Positions 22,805 through 31,705 of a stretch of 64,000 bases of DNA are shown piece by piece; position 1 is the first letter of the stretch; each line of letters begins with the position of its first letter. The stretch lies in the NCBI GenBank assembly GCA_027489245.1, contig JAIYAC010000009.1, positions 62,001 to 126,000 on the forward strand. The letters are read 5' to 3'. Source of the DNA: Neisseriaceae bacterium. GTDB lineage: Bacteria; Pseudomonadota; Gammaproteobacteria; Burkholderiales; Chromobacteriaceae. A program made the translations under genes and the position numbers. Under the pieces are notes generated by a model that was given only the letters and a program-made list of their open reading frames with translations, ran no database searches and was not told the origin of the DNA.

Positions 22805-23767
22805 TCACGATGCCATCTGCCCCAGCAGCAGTGCCTGCGCCGGTGCGGCGAACCACTGCTGCAAAAACGCCACCAGCGCCCGCACCCGCGCTGGCTGTGG
22901 CAGCCGCTGCGGGTAAACCAGATACAGGCTCTGGCCACGGCCGTGCCACTGCGGCAGCAAGCGTTGCAGCCGCCCGGCGGCCACGTCCGGGGCCACCAGA
23001 TAGCTGGGCAGGCGGGCGATACCGGCGCCCTGCAGCGCAAAGTTGCGCAGCAGGTTGTAATCGTTGGCTAATAACGGCGCCCTTACCGTCACGCTGGCCA
23101 GCTCGCCATCGCGGTGAAAAGCCCACTCGCTGCTGTGGCTGATATGGCTGTTGCACAGGCAGATATGGGCGGCCAGGTCAGCCGGCACGTGCGGCAGAGC
23201 CCTGCCCGCCAGGTAGGCTGGCGCCGCCACCAGCCAGTCGGCCACCTCGGCCAGCGGGCGCGCAATCAGCCGCTCTGGCGGGCTGATATTGGCGCGGATG
23301 GCCAGGTCGAAGCCTTCGGCTTCCAGGTCGTGCGGCCGCGCCGACAGGTCCAGCTCCACCTCCAGCGCCGGGTACTGCTGGCGCAAAGCCAGCATGGCCT
23401 GCGCCATGAACACGCCACCAAAGCTGGTGGGCACGGTAAGCCGCAGGCGGCCGGCCACCTCCTCGCGCAGCTCGGCCAGCGCCTGCCGAGCCGACTGCAC
23501 CCGCAGCAGCCAGTCGCGGCAATGGCCCAGGTAGAGCTCGCCCGCGTCGGTAAGCAGCAAGCGCCGCGTAGTGCGGTACAGCAGCTGCGCGTCCAGCGCC
23601 TGCTCCAGCTGCCGCACCTGGCGGCTCAGCAGCGCCTTGCTCACCCCCATGCGCTGCGCGGCGGCGGTAAAGCTGCCCTCTTCTACCACCGCGGTAAACG
23701 CCATGGCCCATTGCAGCTGCTGCGCCTCGCTGACCAGGTCGATTGTTTTCTTGATGTTGACAGTCAT
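22805..23767 (-). CDS. LysR-family transcriptional regulator
   Basis: The 320-residue product has the N-terminal winged helix (FTAVVEEGSFTAAAQRMGVSKALLSRQVRQLE) and the substrate-binding co-inducer domain. It resembles the CrgA/DmlR subgroup in which many members control a divergent neighbour. It is divergent from the SDR gene with a 76-bp gap holding a TTATC-N15-GATAA inverted repeat. The ATG at 23767 is chosen; the frame is open much further but without similarity. Confidence 0.88.
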   Translation of the reverse strand: MTVNIKKTIDLVSEAQQLQWAMAFTAVVEEGSFTAAAQRMGVSKALLSRQVRQLEQALDAQLLYRTTRRLLLTDAGELYLGHCRDWLLRVQSARQALAELREEVAGRLRLTVPTSFGGVFMAQAMLALRQQYPALEVELDLSARPHDLEAEGFDLAIRANISPPERLIARPLAEVADWLVAAPAYLAGRALPHVPADLAAHICLCNSHISHSSEWAFHRDGELASVTVRAPLLANDYNLLRNFALQGAGIARLPSYLVAPDVAAGRLQRLLPQWHGRGQSLYLVYPQRLPQPARVRALVAFLQQWFAAPAQALLLGQMAS

Positions 23768-23783
23768 TCTACTTTTACCCTGC

Positions 23784-23808
23784 TTATCGCCATGCAAAAG
23801 CAAGATAA
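23784..23808. promoter_or_regulatory. candidate LysR-type operator
   Basis: TTATC (23784-23788) and GATAA (23804-23808) form an inverted repeat midway between the divergent LysR and SDR genes, where LysR-type regulators normally bind. Confidence 0.35.
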
Positions 23809-23843
23809 CATGCTGATACGTAAACAAACACAAGGAAATGACC

Positions 23844-24443
23844 ATGCGTATCCTGCTGATTGGTGCCCACGGCACCCTGGGCCAGGCGGTAGCTGCCGAG
23901 CTGAGCCAACGCCACGAAATCATTACCGCTGGCCGTAATAGCGGCACCCTGCGCGTGAACCTGGCCGACATGGCCAGCGTGGAGGCGATGTACGATGCCG
24001 CCGGCCCACTGGACGCCGTGGTCAGCGCCGCTGGCAATGTGCACTTTGCCCCGCTGGCCGATTTCAGCCCCGCGCACTACCGCATCGGTCTGGACGACAA
24101 GCTGATGGGCCAGGTGAACCTGGTGCTGGCCGGGCAAGGCCGGCTGAATGATGGCGGCAGCTTCACCCTCACCGGCGGCGTGCTGGCCGACGAGCCCATC
24201 GTGGCCGGCAGCAGTGCCAGCATGGTGAATGCCGCGCTGGAAGGCTTTGCCCGCGCTGCTGCCATCGAGCTGCCACGCGGCCTGCGCATCAATGTGGTGA
24301 GCCCCGGCGTGCTGGTGGAGTCGATGCCGGTATACGCGCCGTTTTTCCGCGGTTTCGAGCCGGTACCCGCCGCCCGCGCCGCGCTGGCGTTCAGCAAAAG
24401 CGTGGAAGGCGCGCACAGCGGCCAGGTGTATCGCGTCAAATAA
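23844..24443 (+). CDS. short-chain dehydrogenase/reductase-like protein
   Basis: The 199-residue product has the Rossmann cofactor motif GAHGTLGQ (about residues 7-14) and the later SDR segment GLRINVVSPGVLVES. The usual YxxxK catalytic pair is not visible: the region reads GSSASMVNAALEGF, so Tyr and Lys are replaced. It is either a non-standard SDR or a binding protein. AAGGA lies 7 bp before the second ATG, which is chosen as start. Probably controlled by the divergent LysR. Confidence 0.8.
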   Translation: MRILLIGAHGTLGQAVAAELSQRHEIITAGRNSGTLRVNLADMASVEAMYDAAGPLDAVVSAAGNVHFAPLADFSPAHYRIGLDDKLMGQVNLVLAGQGRLNDGGSFTLTGGVLADEPIVAGSSASMVNAALEGFARAAAIELPRGLRINVVSPGVLVESMPVYAPFFRGFEPVPAARAALAFSKSVEGAHSGQVYRVK

Positions 24444-24451
24444 GCAGGCGA

Positions 24452-24485
24452 TGCGGCCAACCTTGCCACCCCAGGGTTGGCCGCA
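24452..24485. repeat. facing pair of TGCGGCCAACC motifs between convergent genes
   Basis: Arms 24452-24462 and 24475-24485 are perfect inverted repeats with a 12-base loop, placed between the 3' ends of the SDR gene and the SgrR-like gene. No T-run is present. Confidence 0.85.
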
Positions 24486-24498
24486 GCCGGTGGGCGGC

Positions 24499-26172
24499 CT
24501 AGCCGTCGTCGTCGCGCAGCCACAGGCTGGCAAAATCCATCCAGCCGTTCAGCCCCAGTGCCAGCCCGCCCACACGGGGGCTGGCCGCCACGCCTTGCCG
24601 CTCGTGCGATAGCGGCAACAGCCAGCCTTCGGCCACCAGCCAGTCGGCAATGCGCTGGTAGGCCAGCATGCGCGCCTCACGTACTGGCGTGGCCTGCACC
24701 ACCTGCAGCGCTGCTGCCATCCGCGCCGCCCCGCCCTCGCCCAGCGCCGCCCGCAGTAGCGGGTTGCCGCCCAGCCACTCGTAACAGCTGTAGTCGCGGT
24801 CGTCGTGCAGCACCTCGCTGCTCAGCACCAGATCGGTGTCGTCCCACCAGTCGTCGAAACGCTCGTAACGCGGGTAGTCCAGTGTGCGGATGCGCAAGCC
24901 GATGCCGGCTGCGGCCAACCTGTCGGCAATGGCCTGCGCCAGCGGCTGAAAGCTGGCCAGCTCGTAAGTGACCAGCGTCAACACCTGGCCAGCCGGCAGC
25001 GGCGCCGCGGCTGGCTGTACGCCGGGCTGGCGCCAGTCCGGCAACAGGCCGCTGGCCGGCACGCGCAGCGGGTCATCCGGCGCCACCAGCGGCGGCTGCG
25101 ACAGCCAGTGCAGCAAGGCGCGGCGACGCGCGTCGTTGCGGCACCACGGCCGCCGCGTATTGGCCAGCAGGTAGGTACACGCCGACTGCAGCGGCTGGCT
25201 GCGGCCGCTTACCGGCTGATCCAGCCGCAGGTGAAACTCGGCACTGGCGGGGGCTTCCAGCACCCACAGATCGATGCCATCCAGCAAGGGGCGCTCGCGG
25301 TAGTAACGCAGGTTGGCCTCCAGACTCAGCCGCTGCGGGCTGTGCCGGGCAACGCGAAACGGGCCGCTGCCCACCGGCAGGCGCGAAAAATCATCAGCAC
25401 GGCGCACCGGCACGATCGAAGCATTGGCCGTGGTCAGCCGCTGCGGCCACAGCCAGTTGGTGTCGGCCAGATCAAAGCTCAGCGACAGCGCGTCGTGCAC
25501 GCGGATGGCGCGCAGGCCACGGTACTGCTGCATCCACGGCCCGGCCTGCTCGTGCAGGCGCTGCACGCTGGCCGCCACCGCCCAAGCATCCAGCGGGCTG
25601 CCATCGTGAAACAGCACGCCAGGGCGCAGCCAGAAACGCCAGCTTTGCGCCGCGGCGTCGGCCTGCCAGCTGTGCGCCAGCGCTGGCAGCAAGCTCTGGC
25701 TGGCGATGTCAAAACCGCATAGCCGGTCGAACACCTGGCGCACCAGATGCGCTTCCAGCCGGCTGGTAACGTGCAGCGGGTCCAGCGTGGCCAGCGGGCG
25801 GTGAATGGGGATGCGCAGCTGGCGGCGGTTGGCGCTGGCGCCCAGGTAGGCCGGCAGCTGCGCCATCAACTGGCTGCGCCCCGCCGGCGGCAGGCTGGCG
25901 AAGGCCTGCTCCAGCTCGCCGCGCTGCAGCAGACGGTGGGTGCGTTGCCATTGTAGGTCTTGCGGCGGTTGCAGGCACTGCAGTACCGAACGATGGCCGC
26001 GGCCGCGCCCCGACTGCCACACCAGCCAGCCCTGCTGCTGCATCTTGGCCAGTTGCAGGCGCACATTACGCGGGCTGCACGCCAGCAGCGCCGCCAGCTC
26101 GGCCACGCCGGGGCTGACCGGCTGCTCGCCGTAGTGCTGTTGCAGCAGGCGGTATTGCTCGTGCAGGCGCAT
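24499..26172 (-). CDS. SgrR-like transcriptional regulator with solute-binding domain
   Basis: The 557-residue protein begins with a winged-helix domain (residues 1-110, VAELAALLACSPRNVRLQLAKMQQQGW) and continues as a family-5 extracellular solute-binding domain without a signal peptide (HRPLATLDPLHVTSRLEAHL onward). This is the SgrR architecture; in E. coli SgrR answers sugar-phosphate stress. The divergent gene is an MFS exporter, matching the sgrR-setA type of arrangement. The physiological ligand here is unknown. Confidence 0.85.
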   Translation of the reverse strand: MRLHEQYRLLQQHYGEQPVSPGVAELAALLACSPRNVRLQLAKMQQQGWLVWQSGRGRGHRSVLQCLQPPQDLQWQRTHRLLQRGELEQAFASLPPAGRSQLMAQLPAYLGASANRRQLRIPIHRPLATLDPLHVTSRLEAHLVRQVFDRLCGFDIASQSLLPALAHSWQADAAAQSWRFWLRPGVLFHDGSPLDAWAVAASVQRLHEQAGPWMQQYRGLRAIRVHDALSLSFDLADTNWLWPQRLTTANASIVPVRRADDFSRLPVGSGPFRVARHSPQRLSLEANLRYYRERPLLDGIDLWVLEAPASAEFHLRLDQPVSGRSQPLQSACTYLLANTRRPWCRNDARRRALLHWLSQPPLVAPDDPLRVPASGLLPDWRQPGVQPAAAPLPAGQVLTLVTYELASFQPLAQAIADRLAAAGIGLRIRTLDYPRYERFDDWWDDTDLVLSSEVLHDDRDYSCYEWLGGNPLLRAALGEGGAARMAAALQVVQATPVREARMLAYQRIADWLVAEGWLLPLSHERQGVAASPRVGGLALGLNGWMDFASLWLRDDDG

Positions 26173-26279
26173 GGCGGGGGGACTCGCAGAAAAGAGGAAG
26201 CAAATTATGCGGCAAGCTTCCATTTTTGACTTCACCTTTTGACTGCACACTGACGCCATCATCCACTAGGAGCTGCATC

Positions 26280-27479
26280 ATGGCTTTTCCTGCAACCGTG
26301 CGCCGCCTGCTGGCGTGCGGCTTTGGTCTGTCGGTAGCGCGTGCGCTGGTTTCGCCGCTGCTGGTACTCACCCTGGGCCGCCAGCTAGCGCTAGGCCCGC
26401 GCGACATCGGCCTGCTGCTGGGCGGCGTGCTGTTGCTGGCCACCCTGGGCAGCCTGTACGCCGGCTATCTGGTCGACCGGCTGGCGCCGCGCCGGCTGCT
26501 GCTATCGGCGCTGCTGCTGATGGCGGCGGGCTTTGCCCTGTTGCCATTCTGCCGCCAGCCCTTGGCCGCAGCCGGCGCGCTACTGCTGACTGAAAGCGCG
26601 CTGGTGCTGTTCGGCATCACGCTGAAGGCACTACTGGCGGCGCTGCTGCCGCCAGCCGAACGCAGCCGCGCCTTTTCGCTGCGCTACACGCTGGCCAATG
26701 TGGGTTACGCCACCGGGCCGCTACTGGCCAGCCTGGTGGCCGCCACCCGTCCGGCGCTAGCGTTCTGGCTGGCGGCCGCGCTGGTGCTGGCCTGCCTGCC
26801 ACTGCTGCGCGGCTTGCCCACTGACAGGTTGGCCGCATCGTCCGCCGCACCGGCACCGGACTTTGCCGCCACGCTGCAGGTGCTGCGCAGCGACCGCACG
26901 CTGATCCTGTTCACCGTGGGCAGCTTGCTGGCCTGCGTGGTACAGGCGCGATTTTCCGATTACCTGGCGCTGTACCTGCTACAGACGCGCAGCGACGCCG
27001 AGGTGCTGCGCTGGATGTCGGTGTTGATTACCACCAACTCGCTGACCGTGGTGCTGCTGCAGTATCCGCTGGGCAAACTGCTGCGGCCGCACACGCTGCT
27101 GCGCTGGATCATGGCCTCGTCGCTGCTGCTGGCAGCCGGGCTGGCCGGCTGTGCGCTCAGCGACAGCCTGTGGGCGTGGGTGGGCTGGATGGTGGTGTTC
27201 ACGCTGGGCGAGATCCTGCTGGTACCGGCCGAATACCTGTACATCGACGCCATCGCGCCGGAACACCTGCGCGGCAGCTACTACGGCGCACAGAACCTGG
27301 CCCAGGCCGGCGGCGCCATCAGCCCGGTACTGGCCGGCATGGTGCTGCTGCGCTGGCCGCCGGACGCACTGCTGGTGGTGATGATGGCACTGTCGCTGCT
27401 GGGCGCAGGGTTTGTGTGGCTGGCGCACCGCCAGCGCCAACCGGCCGGCGCCGCTACCGCCTGCCAGCCAGTGGCATGA
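26280..27479 (+). CDS. MFS transporter
   Basis: The 399-residue product has about 12 hydrophobic helices and the MFS loop between helices 2 and 3 (GYLVDRLAPRR). It resembles the MdtH/YceL group of drug or sugar exporters. AGGAG lies 7 bp before the ATG at 26280. It is divergent from the SgrR-like regulator, which probably controls it. The substrate is unknown. Confidence 0.85.
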   Translation: MAFPATVRRLLACGFGLSVARALVSPLLVLTLGRQLALGPRDIGLLLGGVLLLATLGSLYAGYLVDRLAPRRLLLSALLLMAAGFALLPFCRQPLAAAGALLLTESALVLFGITLKALLAALLPPAERSRAFSLRYTLANVGYATGPLLASLVAATRPALAFWLAAALVLACLPLLRGLPTDRLAASSAAPAPDFAATLQVLRSDRTLILFTVGSLLACVVQARFSDYLALYLLQTRSDAEVLRWMSVLITTNSLTVVLLQYPLGKLLRPHTLLRWIMASSLLLAAGLAGCALSDSLWAWVGWMVVFTLGEILLVPAEYLYIDAIAPEHLRGSYYGAQNLAQAGGAISPVLAGMVLLRWPPDALLVVMMALSLLGAGFVWLAHRQRQPAGAATACQPVA

Positions 27480-27483
27480 AACA

Positions 27484-27518
27484 GCCCCGCGCCGCCCGGC
27501 TAACAGGCGGCGCGGGGC
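27484..27518. terminator. shared hairpin between convergent MFS and aguB genes
   Basis: Perfect 13-bp GC-only arms (27484-27496 and 27506-27518) lie just after the MFS stop. No T-run follows, so termination strength is uncertain. Confidence 0.6.
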
Positions 27519-27531
27519 CGGGATGGCGGCA

Positions 27532-28398
27532 TCAAACCGCGTACTGCAGCAGCGTGCCGTAGTGCTCTACGCGGCGGTCGCGGAATACGCCCCAGGCGCG
27601 GCGCTTGGCCGCCAGCGCATCCAGATCGAAGGTGGCGGTAAGAATGGTGCCGTCTTCGCTACCCGCCTCCGCGCGCAGCTCGCCGTCTTCTGCGGCAATG
27701 AACGAGCCGCCGTAGAACGTGATGTGCGTACCGGCCTCGCCGTGCTCCACCCCCACGCGGTTGCTGGCCAGCAGCGGCATCACGTTGGCCGCAGCGTGGC
27801 CACGCTGCGTGTTCTGCCAGTGGCGCAGCGACTGGATGCCCGGGTCGTGCGGCTCGCTGCCGATGGCGGTGGGAAACAGCAACAGCTCAGCGCCCATCAG
27901 TGCCATGATGCGCGCGGTTTCGGGGAACCACTGGTCCCAGCAGATACCCACGCCCAGCCGCCCGTAGCGGGTGTCCCACACCTTGAAGCCCAGGTCGCCG
28001 GGCGCAAAGTAGAACTTCTCGCTGTAACCGGGGCCGTCCGGTATGTGCATCTTGCGGTAGTGGCCCAGCACGCTGCCGTCGGCGTCGATCATGGCCAGGC
28101 TATTGAACTGGGTATTGCCTGCCTGCTCGAAAAAGCTCACCGGCAGCACCACCTGCAGCTCGCGCGCCAGCGCGGCAAAGCGCCCCAGCCACGGGTGGGC
28201 GTCGAATGGCGCGGCCAGCGCGTTGTGGTGATGGCGCTGGTCGATGCAGAAATACGGCGTTTCGAACAGCTCTTGCAGCAGGATCACCTGCGCCCCTTGC
28301 GCCGCCGCAGCGCGCACCAGGGCTTCGGCACGGTCCAGGTTGGCCGCACGGTCCCAGCTGCAGGCCATCTGGGTGGTGGCCACAGTCACGTTACGCAT
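27532..28398 (-). CDS. aguB: N-carbamoylputrescine amidase
   Basis: AguB hydrolyses N-carbamoylputrescine to putrescine. The 288-residue nitrilase-superfamily enzyme starts MRNVTVATTQMACSW and carries the Glu-Lys-Cys triad in LLQELFETPYFC (Glu), YRKMHIPDGPGY (Lys) and GVGICWDQWFPE (Cys). These motifs are the AguB versions. It overlaps the upstream deacetylase gene by 8 bp and has a GGAG ribosome binding site. Confidence 0.93.
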   Translation of the reverse strand: MRNVTVATTQMACSWDRAANLDRAEALVRAAAAQGAQVILLQELFETPYFCIDQRHHHNALAAPFDAHPWLGRFAALARELQVVLPVSFFEQAGNTQFNSLAMIDADGSVLGHYRKMHIPDGPGYSEKFYFAPGDLGFKVWDTRYGRLGVGICWDQWFPETARIMALMGAELLLFPTAIGSEPHDPGIQSLRHWQNTQRGHAAANVMPLLASNRVGVEHGEAGTHITFYGGSFIAAEDGELRAEAGSEDGTILTATFDLDALAAKRRAWGVFRDRRVEHYGTLLQYAV

Positions 28399-29512
28399 CT
28401 TGCTCTCCTTGCAATGCCCAGTATGTGCGCTGGGCTTCACGGGCGCGGGCGACGGCAGCTGCCTCGCCGCTGCTCAGTGGCCGGTCCGGCACCCAGTGCG
28501 GGTCGTCGAAATCCACCTGCTGGCCACTCAGCCCCTCGATAACGCCGAGGGTGGCGATCGGCAGGTACGGCAGGCTGTAGCCGCCTTCCTGCAGCATCAC
28601 GATGCGGCCCTGGCACAGCTCACCCGCCGCAGCGGTGAGGCTGGCCGCCAGCGCGCGGTAACCGGGGCGGGTCAGGCGCATGCGGCCCAGCGGGTCGTAG
28701 GCGTTGGCGTCTTGCCCGGCCGACACCAGAATCAGCTCGGGGCCGAAGCGGCGCAGCACCGGCAACAACACCTGCTCGAACGCCAGCGCGTAGGCGGCAT
28801 AGCCACTGCCGGCTGGCAGCGGGATGTTCAGCGTGTAGCCGGCACCAGCGCCCTGGCCTTGGTCCCGCTCGCTACCGCCTTCCAGCGGGTAGTTGCCTTC
28901 CTCGTGCAGCGAGCAGAACAGCACCTGCGCGTCGGCTTCGAACACATGCTGGGTGCCGTTACCGTGGTGCACGTCCCAGTCGATGATGGCGATGCGCTGC
29001 AGCCCGTACTGCGCCTGGGCGTGGCGCGCCGCTACCGCCACGTTGTTGTAGTAGCAGTAGCCCATGGCGTAGTCGGGCCCGGCGTGGTGGCCAGAGGGGC
29101 GAATCAGCGCGTAGGCGCGGCCAACCTGGCCTTGCAGCACGGCGTCTACTGCGGCACAGGCGGCGCCGGCCGCGGCGCGGGCGATGCGCTCGGTGGCCGG
29201 GCCGCCACGCGCATCGGGGCCTAGCTCGATACCATCGCCATCCGCAGCTGCACAGTTGGCCGCCAGTTGAGCCAGGTAAGCCGGCGTATGGACGCGCAGC
29301 AGTGCCGCGTCGTCAGCCGGCTGGTAGGCCAGCGGCTGCAGCCGTGCTGTCATGCCGGTGGCGTCCAGCAGCGCCTTGGTATAAGCCAGGCGCTCAGGGC
29401 AGTCGAACTCGGCGCCAGCGTCGGCTGTGCCATGTATACCGTGGTAGGTCTGGCGACCGGCGTTATGTTGCAGAAACAGCTCGTCGTACAGGAAACCGGT
29501 GGGGGTGGTCAT
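28391..29512 (-). CDS. histone deacetylase-superfamily protein, probably acetylpolyamine amidohydrolase
   Basis: The 373-residue zinc hydrolase has the class II deacetylase landmarks RPSGHHAGPDYAMGYCYYNN, DWDVHHGNGTQ and SAGQDAN, supplying the catalytic His pair, the zinc ligands Asp/His/Asp and the charge relay. It lies between aguB and a polyamine-type binding protein gene, so N-acetylpolyamines are the likely substrates. Substrate is inferred only from context. Confidence 0.88.
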   Translation of the reverse strand: MTTPTGFLYDELFLQHNAGRQTYHGIHGTADAGAEFDCPERLAYTKALLDATGMTARLQPLAYQPADDAALLRVHTPAYLAQLAANCAAADGDGIELGPDARGGPATERIARAAAGAACAAVDAVLQGQVGRAYALIRPSGHHAGPDYAMGYCYYNNVAVAARHAQAQYGLQRIAIIDWDVHHGNGTQHVFEADAQVLFCSLHEEGNYPLEGGSERDQGQGAGAGYTLNIPLPAGSGYAAYALAFEQVLLPVLRRFGPELILVSAGQDANAYDPLGRMRLTRPGYRALAASLTAAAGELCQGRIVMLQEGGYSLPYLPIATLGVIEGLSGQQVDFDDPHWVPDRPLSSGEAAAVARAREAQRTYWALQGEQDA

Positions 29513-29521
29513 GGTGTGCTC

Positions 29522-30616
29522 CTAGCGGCCGGTCTTGAATTTTTGCCACAGCCGGGTCTGGATGCGCTGTACGGCGGGCTCCAGCGGGCGCTGTACCCAG
29601 AAGGTGTTCATGCGGGCGGCGTCGGGGTAGATCATGGGGTCGCTGGTCAGGTCTTTGCTCATCAGCTTGGTCGCCTGCGCATTAGGGCTGGGGTACATCA
29701 CGGCATTGCTGATGTGGGCGACCACGTCCGGGCGCAGGATGTAGTTGATGAACAGGTGGGCGTTGTCGACGTTCTTGGCGTCTTTGGGGATCACCATGCT
29801 GTCAAACCACATGGGCGCGCCCTGCTGCGGAATTGTGTAGGCGATGTTCTGGCCGTTTTTGTTCTGCTTGGCACGCAGTTTGGCCACCAGCACAGCACCG
29901 GAATAGCCCGTGCTGACGCACACCTCGCCGTTGGCCAGGTCGTTCATCACCGGCGTGGCGATCAGCCGCTTCACGTACGGGCGGGCTTTGGCCAGTACGG
30001 CGTAGGCGGCGTCGTAGTCCTTGGCGCTGGTGCTGTTCGGGTCCAGCCCCAGGTAGCGCATGGCCATGGGCAGCATCACGCTGCCGGCGTCGTTATAGGC
30101 CACATTGCAGCCTTGCAGCTTGGCCAGCACCTCGGGCTTGAACAACAAGTCGTAGCTGTTGGCCGGCAGCTGGCCACCCAGCGCTTTCTTCACTTTGTCC
30201 ACGTTGTAGCCAATGGCGGTGGTGCCCCACATATACGGCACGCTGTACTGCATGCCCGGGTCCACGCTGCTGACTTTGGGCACAAAAGCCGGGTCCAGGT
30301 TTTTCAGGTTGGGCAGCTTGCGCTTGTCCAGCTTCTGGTACACCCCGCTTTGAATCTGGCGCGTCAGAAAATCATTGGACGGAAACACCAGGTCGTAGCC
30401 ACTGCCACCGGCCAGCAGCTTGGTCTGCAACACTTCATTGCTGTCGTACACATCCAGCCGCACCTTGATGCCGGTTTCTTTTTCGAATCCGGCAATAGTG
30501 TCGGGGGCAAAGTATTCGCCCCAGTTGTAGATGTTCAAGGTACCGGCTGCTTGGGCCAACGGTGGCACACAAGCAGCCGCGATACAGATGGCAAGGGCTT
30601 TGAAGCTGGTTTTCAT
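29522..30616 (-). CDS. PotF/SpuD-like polyamine-binding periplasmic protein
   Basis: The 364-residue product starts with a signal peptide (MKTSFKALAICIAAACVPPLAQA) and continues TLNIYNWGEYFAPDTIAGFE, the classic PotF/SpuD start. NDAGSVMLPMAMRYLGLDPNS and PYMWGTTAIGYN are further family segments. No permease or ATPase gene lies beside it, so it must share a transporter or act as a sensor. The operon with the deacetylase and aguB fits polyamine uptake and conversion. Confidence 0.92.
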   Translation of the reverse strand: MKTSFKALAICIAAACVPPLAQAAGTLNIYNWGEYFAPDTIAGFEKETGIKVRLDVYDSNEVLQTKLLAGGSGYDLVFPSNDFLTRQIQSGVYQKLDKRKLPNLKNLDPAFVPKVSSVDPGMQYSVPYMWGTTAIGYNVDKVKKALGGQLPANSYDLLFKPEVLAKLQGCNVAYNDAGSVMLPMAMRYLGLDPNSTSAKDYDAAYAVLAKARPYVKRLIATPVMNDLANGEVCVSTGYSGAVLVAKLRAKQNKNGQNIAYTIPQQGAPMWFDSMVIPKDAKNVDNAHLFINYILRPDVVAHISNAVMYPSPNAQATKLMSKDLTSDPMIYPDAARMNTFWVQRPLEPAVQRIQTRLWQKFKTGR

Positions 30617-30736
30617 GGCACTCTCCCTGGTGTGGTACGCACAAATGCGTGCAACGGTGAAAACATCATGAGCGCAAGTGCGCGGCAGGATAAAGTACGA
30701 AGCAGGCAGTTCTTTTTTTCCCGGATGGAAAAACTG

Positions 30737-31675
30737 ATGGATACATTTCAGGCCATACAAGCCTTTATCGCGGTAGCAGAAACCGGCAGCCTGTCGCGTG
30801 CCGCACTAAAACTGGGCAAAAGCCCGTCGGCCATGACCAAGGCGCTCAATGCACTGGAGGCGTCGCTGGGCACCCGGCTGCTGACGCGCAGCACGCGCCA
30901 GGTGGCGCTGACCGAAGCGGGCCGCATTTATCTGGAAACCGCCAGCGAAGCCATGCAGCAGCTGGGGCGTGTCGGCCAGCGCCTGCGCGAGCTGGACGGC
31001 GAGCCACGCGGCGTGCTGCGCATTACCGCGCCGCTATCGTTTGGCCGCGCCGTGCTGTCGGGCTTTTGCCCGGCGTTCATGCAGCGTTACCCCGAGGTGG
31101 AGCTGGATATCAGCCTGGCAGACCGCTACGTAGACCTGGTGGCCGAGAACTACGACCTGGCGCTGCGCCTGGGCCACCACGACCTGCCGGGGCAGATCGC
31201 CAAGGTCATCGGCGATAACCGCGTGATGGTGTGCGCCTCGCCCGCCTACCTGGCCAGCGCGCCACCCCTGCACAGCCCGGCCGACCTGGCAGCGCACCGC
31301 TGCCTGGTATACCGCCACCCGTTGCTGAACCCGGCATGGTTTTTTGCCCGTGATGGCCACAGCCTGCGGGTGGAGCCGCAGGGGCGTATCCGCTCGGATA
31401 ATTTTGATCTGCTACTGGACGCCGCCTGCGCCGGGCAAGGCATCTTGCCCTGCCCGCGCTGGAGTGCACTGCACCACATCAGGGCAGGCAAACTGGTGCA
31501 GGTCTTTGCCGACTACCACTGCACCGGCGAGAGCTTCGGGCGCGACCACGTGTACGCGGTGTACCCGGCGGCACGGCGCAATGCGCTGAAGGTGAGGCTG
31601 TTTGTGGAAGAGATACAACAATGGATGGCGTGTCATTTTAGCGACAGCCTCAGCCACACCACGCTGGCTACCTGA
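30737..31675 (+). CDS. LysR-family transcriptional regulator
   Basis: The product of about 312 residues has the LysR helix-turn-helix (FIAVAETGSLSRAALKLGKSPSAMTKALNALE) and a C-terminal effector domain. It is divergent from the polyamine cluster with about 120 bp between, so it probably regulates it. The start MDTFQAIQ is preferred; another ATG lies four codons upstream and the frame remains open far beyond without similarity. Confidence 0.88.
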   Translation: MDTFQAIQAFIAVAETGSLSRAALKLGKSPSAMTKALNALEASLGTRLLTRSTRQVALTEAGRIYLETASEAMQQLGRVGQRLRELDGEPRGVLRITAPLSFGRAVLSGFCPAFMQRYPEVELDISLADRYVDLVAENYDLALRLGHHDLPGQIAKVIGDNRVMVCASPAYLASAPPLHSPADLAAHRCLVYRHPLLNPAWFFARDGHSLRVEPQGRIRSDNFDLLLDAACAGQGILPCPRWSALHHIRAGKLVQVFADYHCTGESFGRDHVYAVYPAARRNALKVRLFVEEIQQWMACHFSDSLSHTTLAT

Positions 31676-31705
31676 ATACGGCAACCAGCCGCACGGGCAG
31701 GCGGC

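Noticed and set aside
22805..23767. This LysR gene as the regulator of the prp operon
   Set aside because: It is convergent with prpF and divergent from the SDR gene, which is the more likely target.
29267..30736. Open reading frame extending upstream of the LysR gene at 30737, opposite the PotF-like and deacetylase genes
   Set aside because: The extension runs antisense to two well-recognised genes and has no family similarity; long antisense frames are common in this high-G+C DNA.
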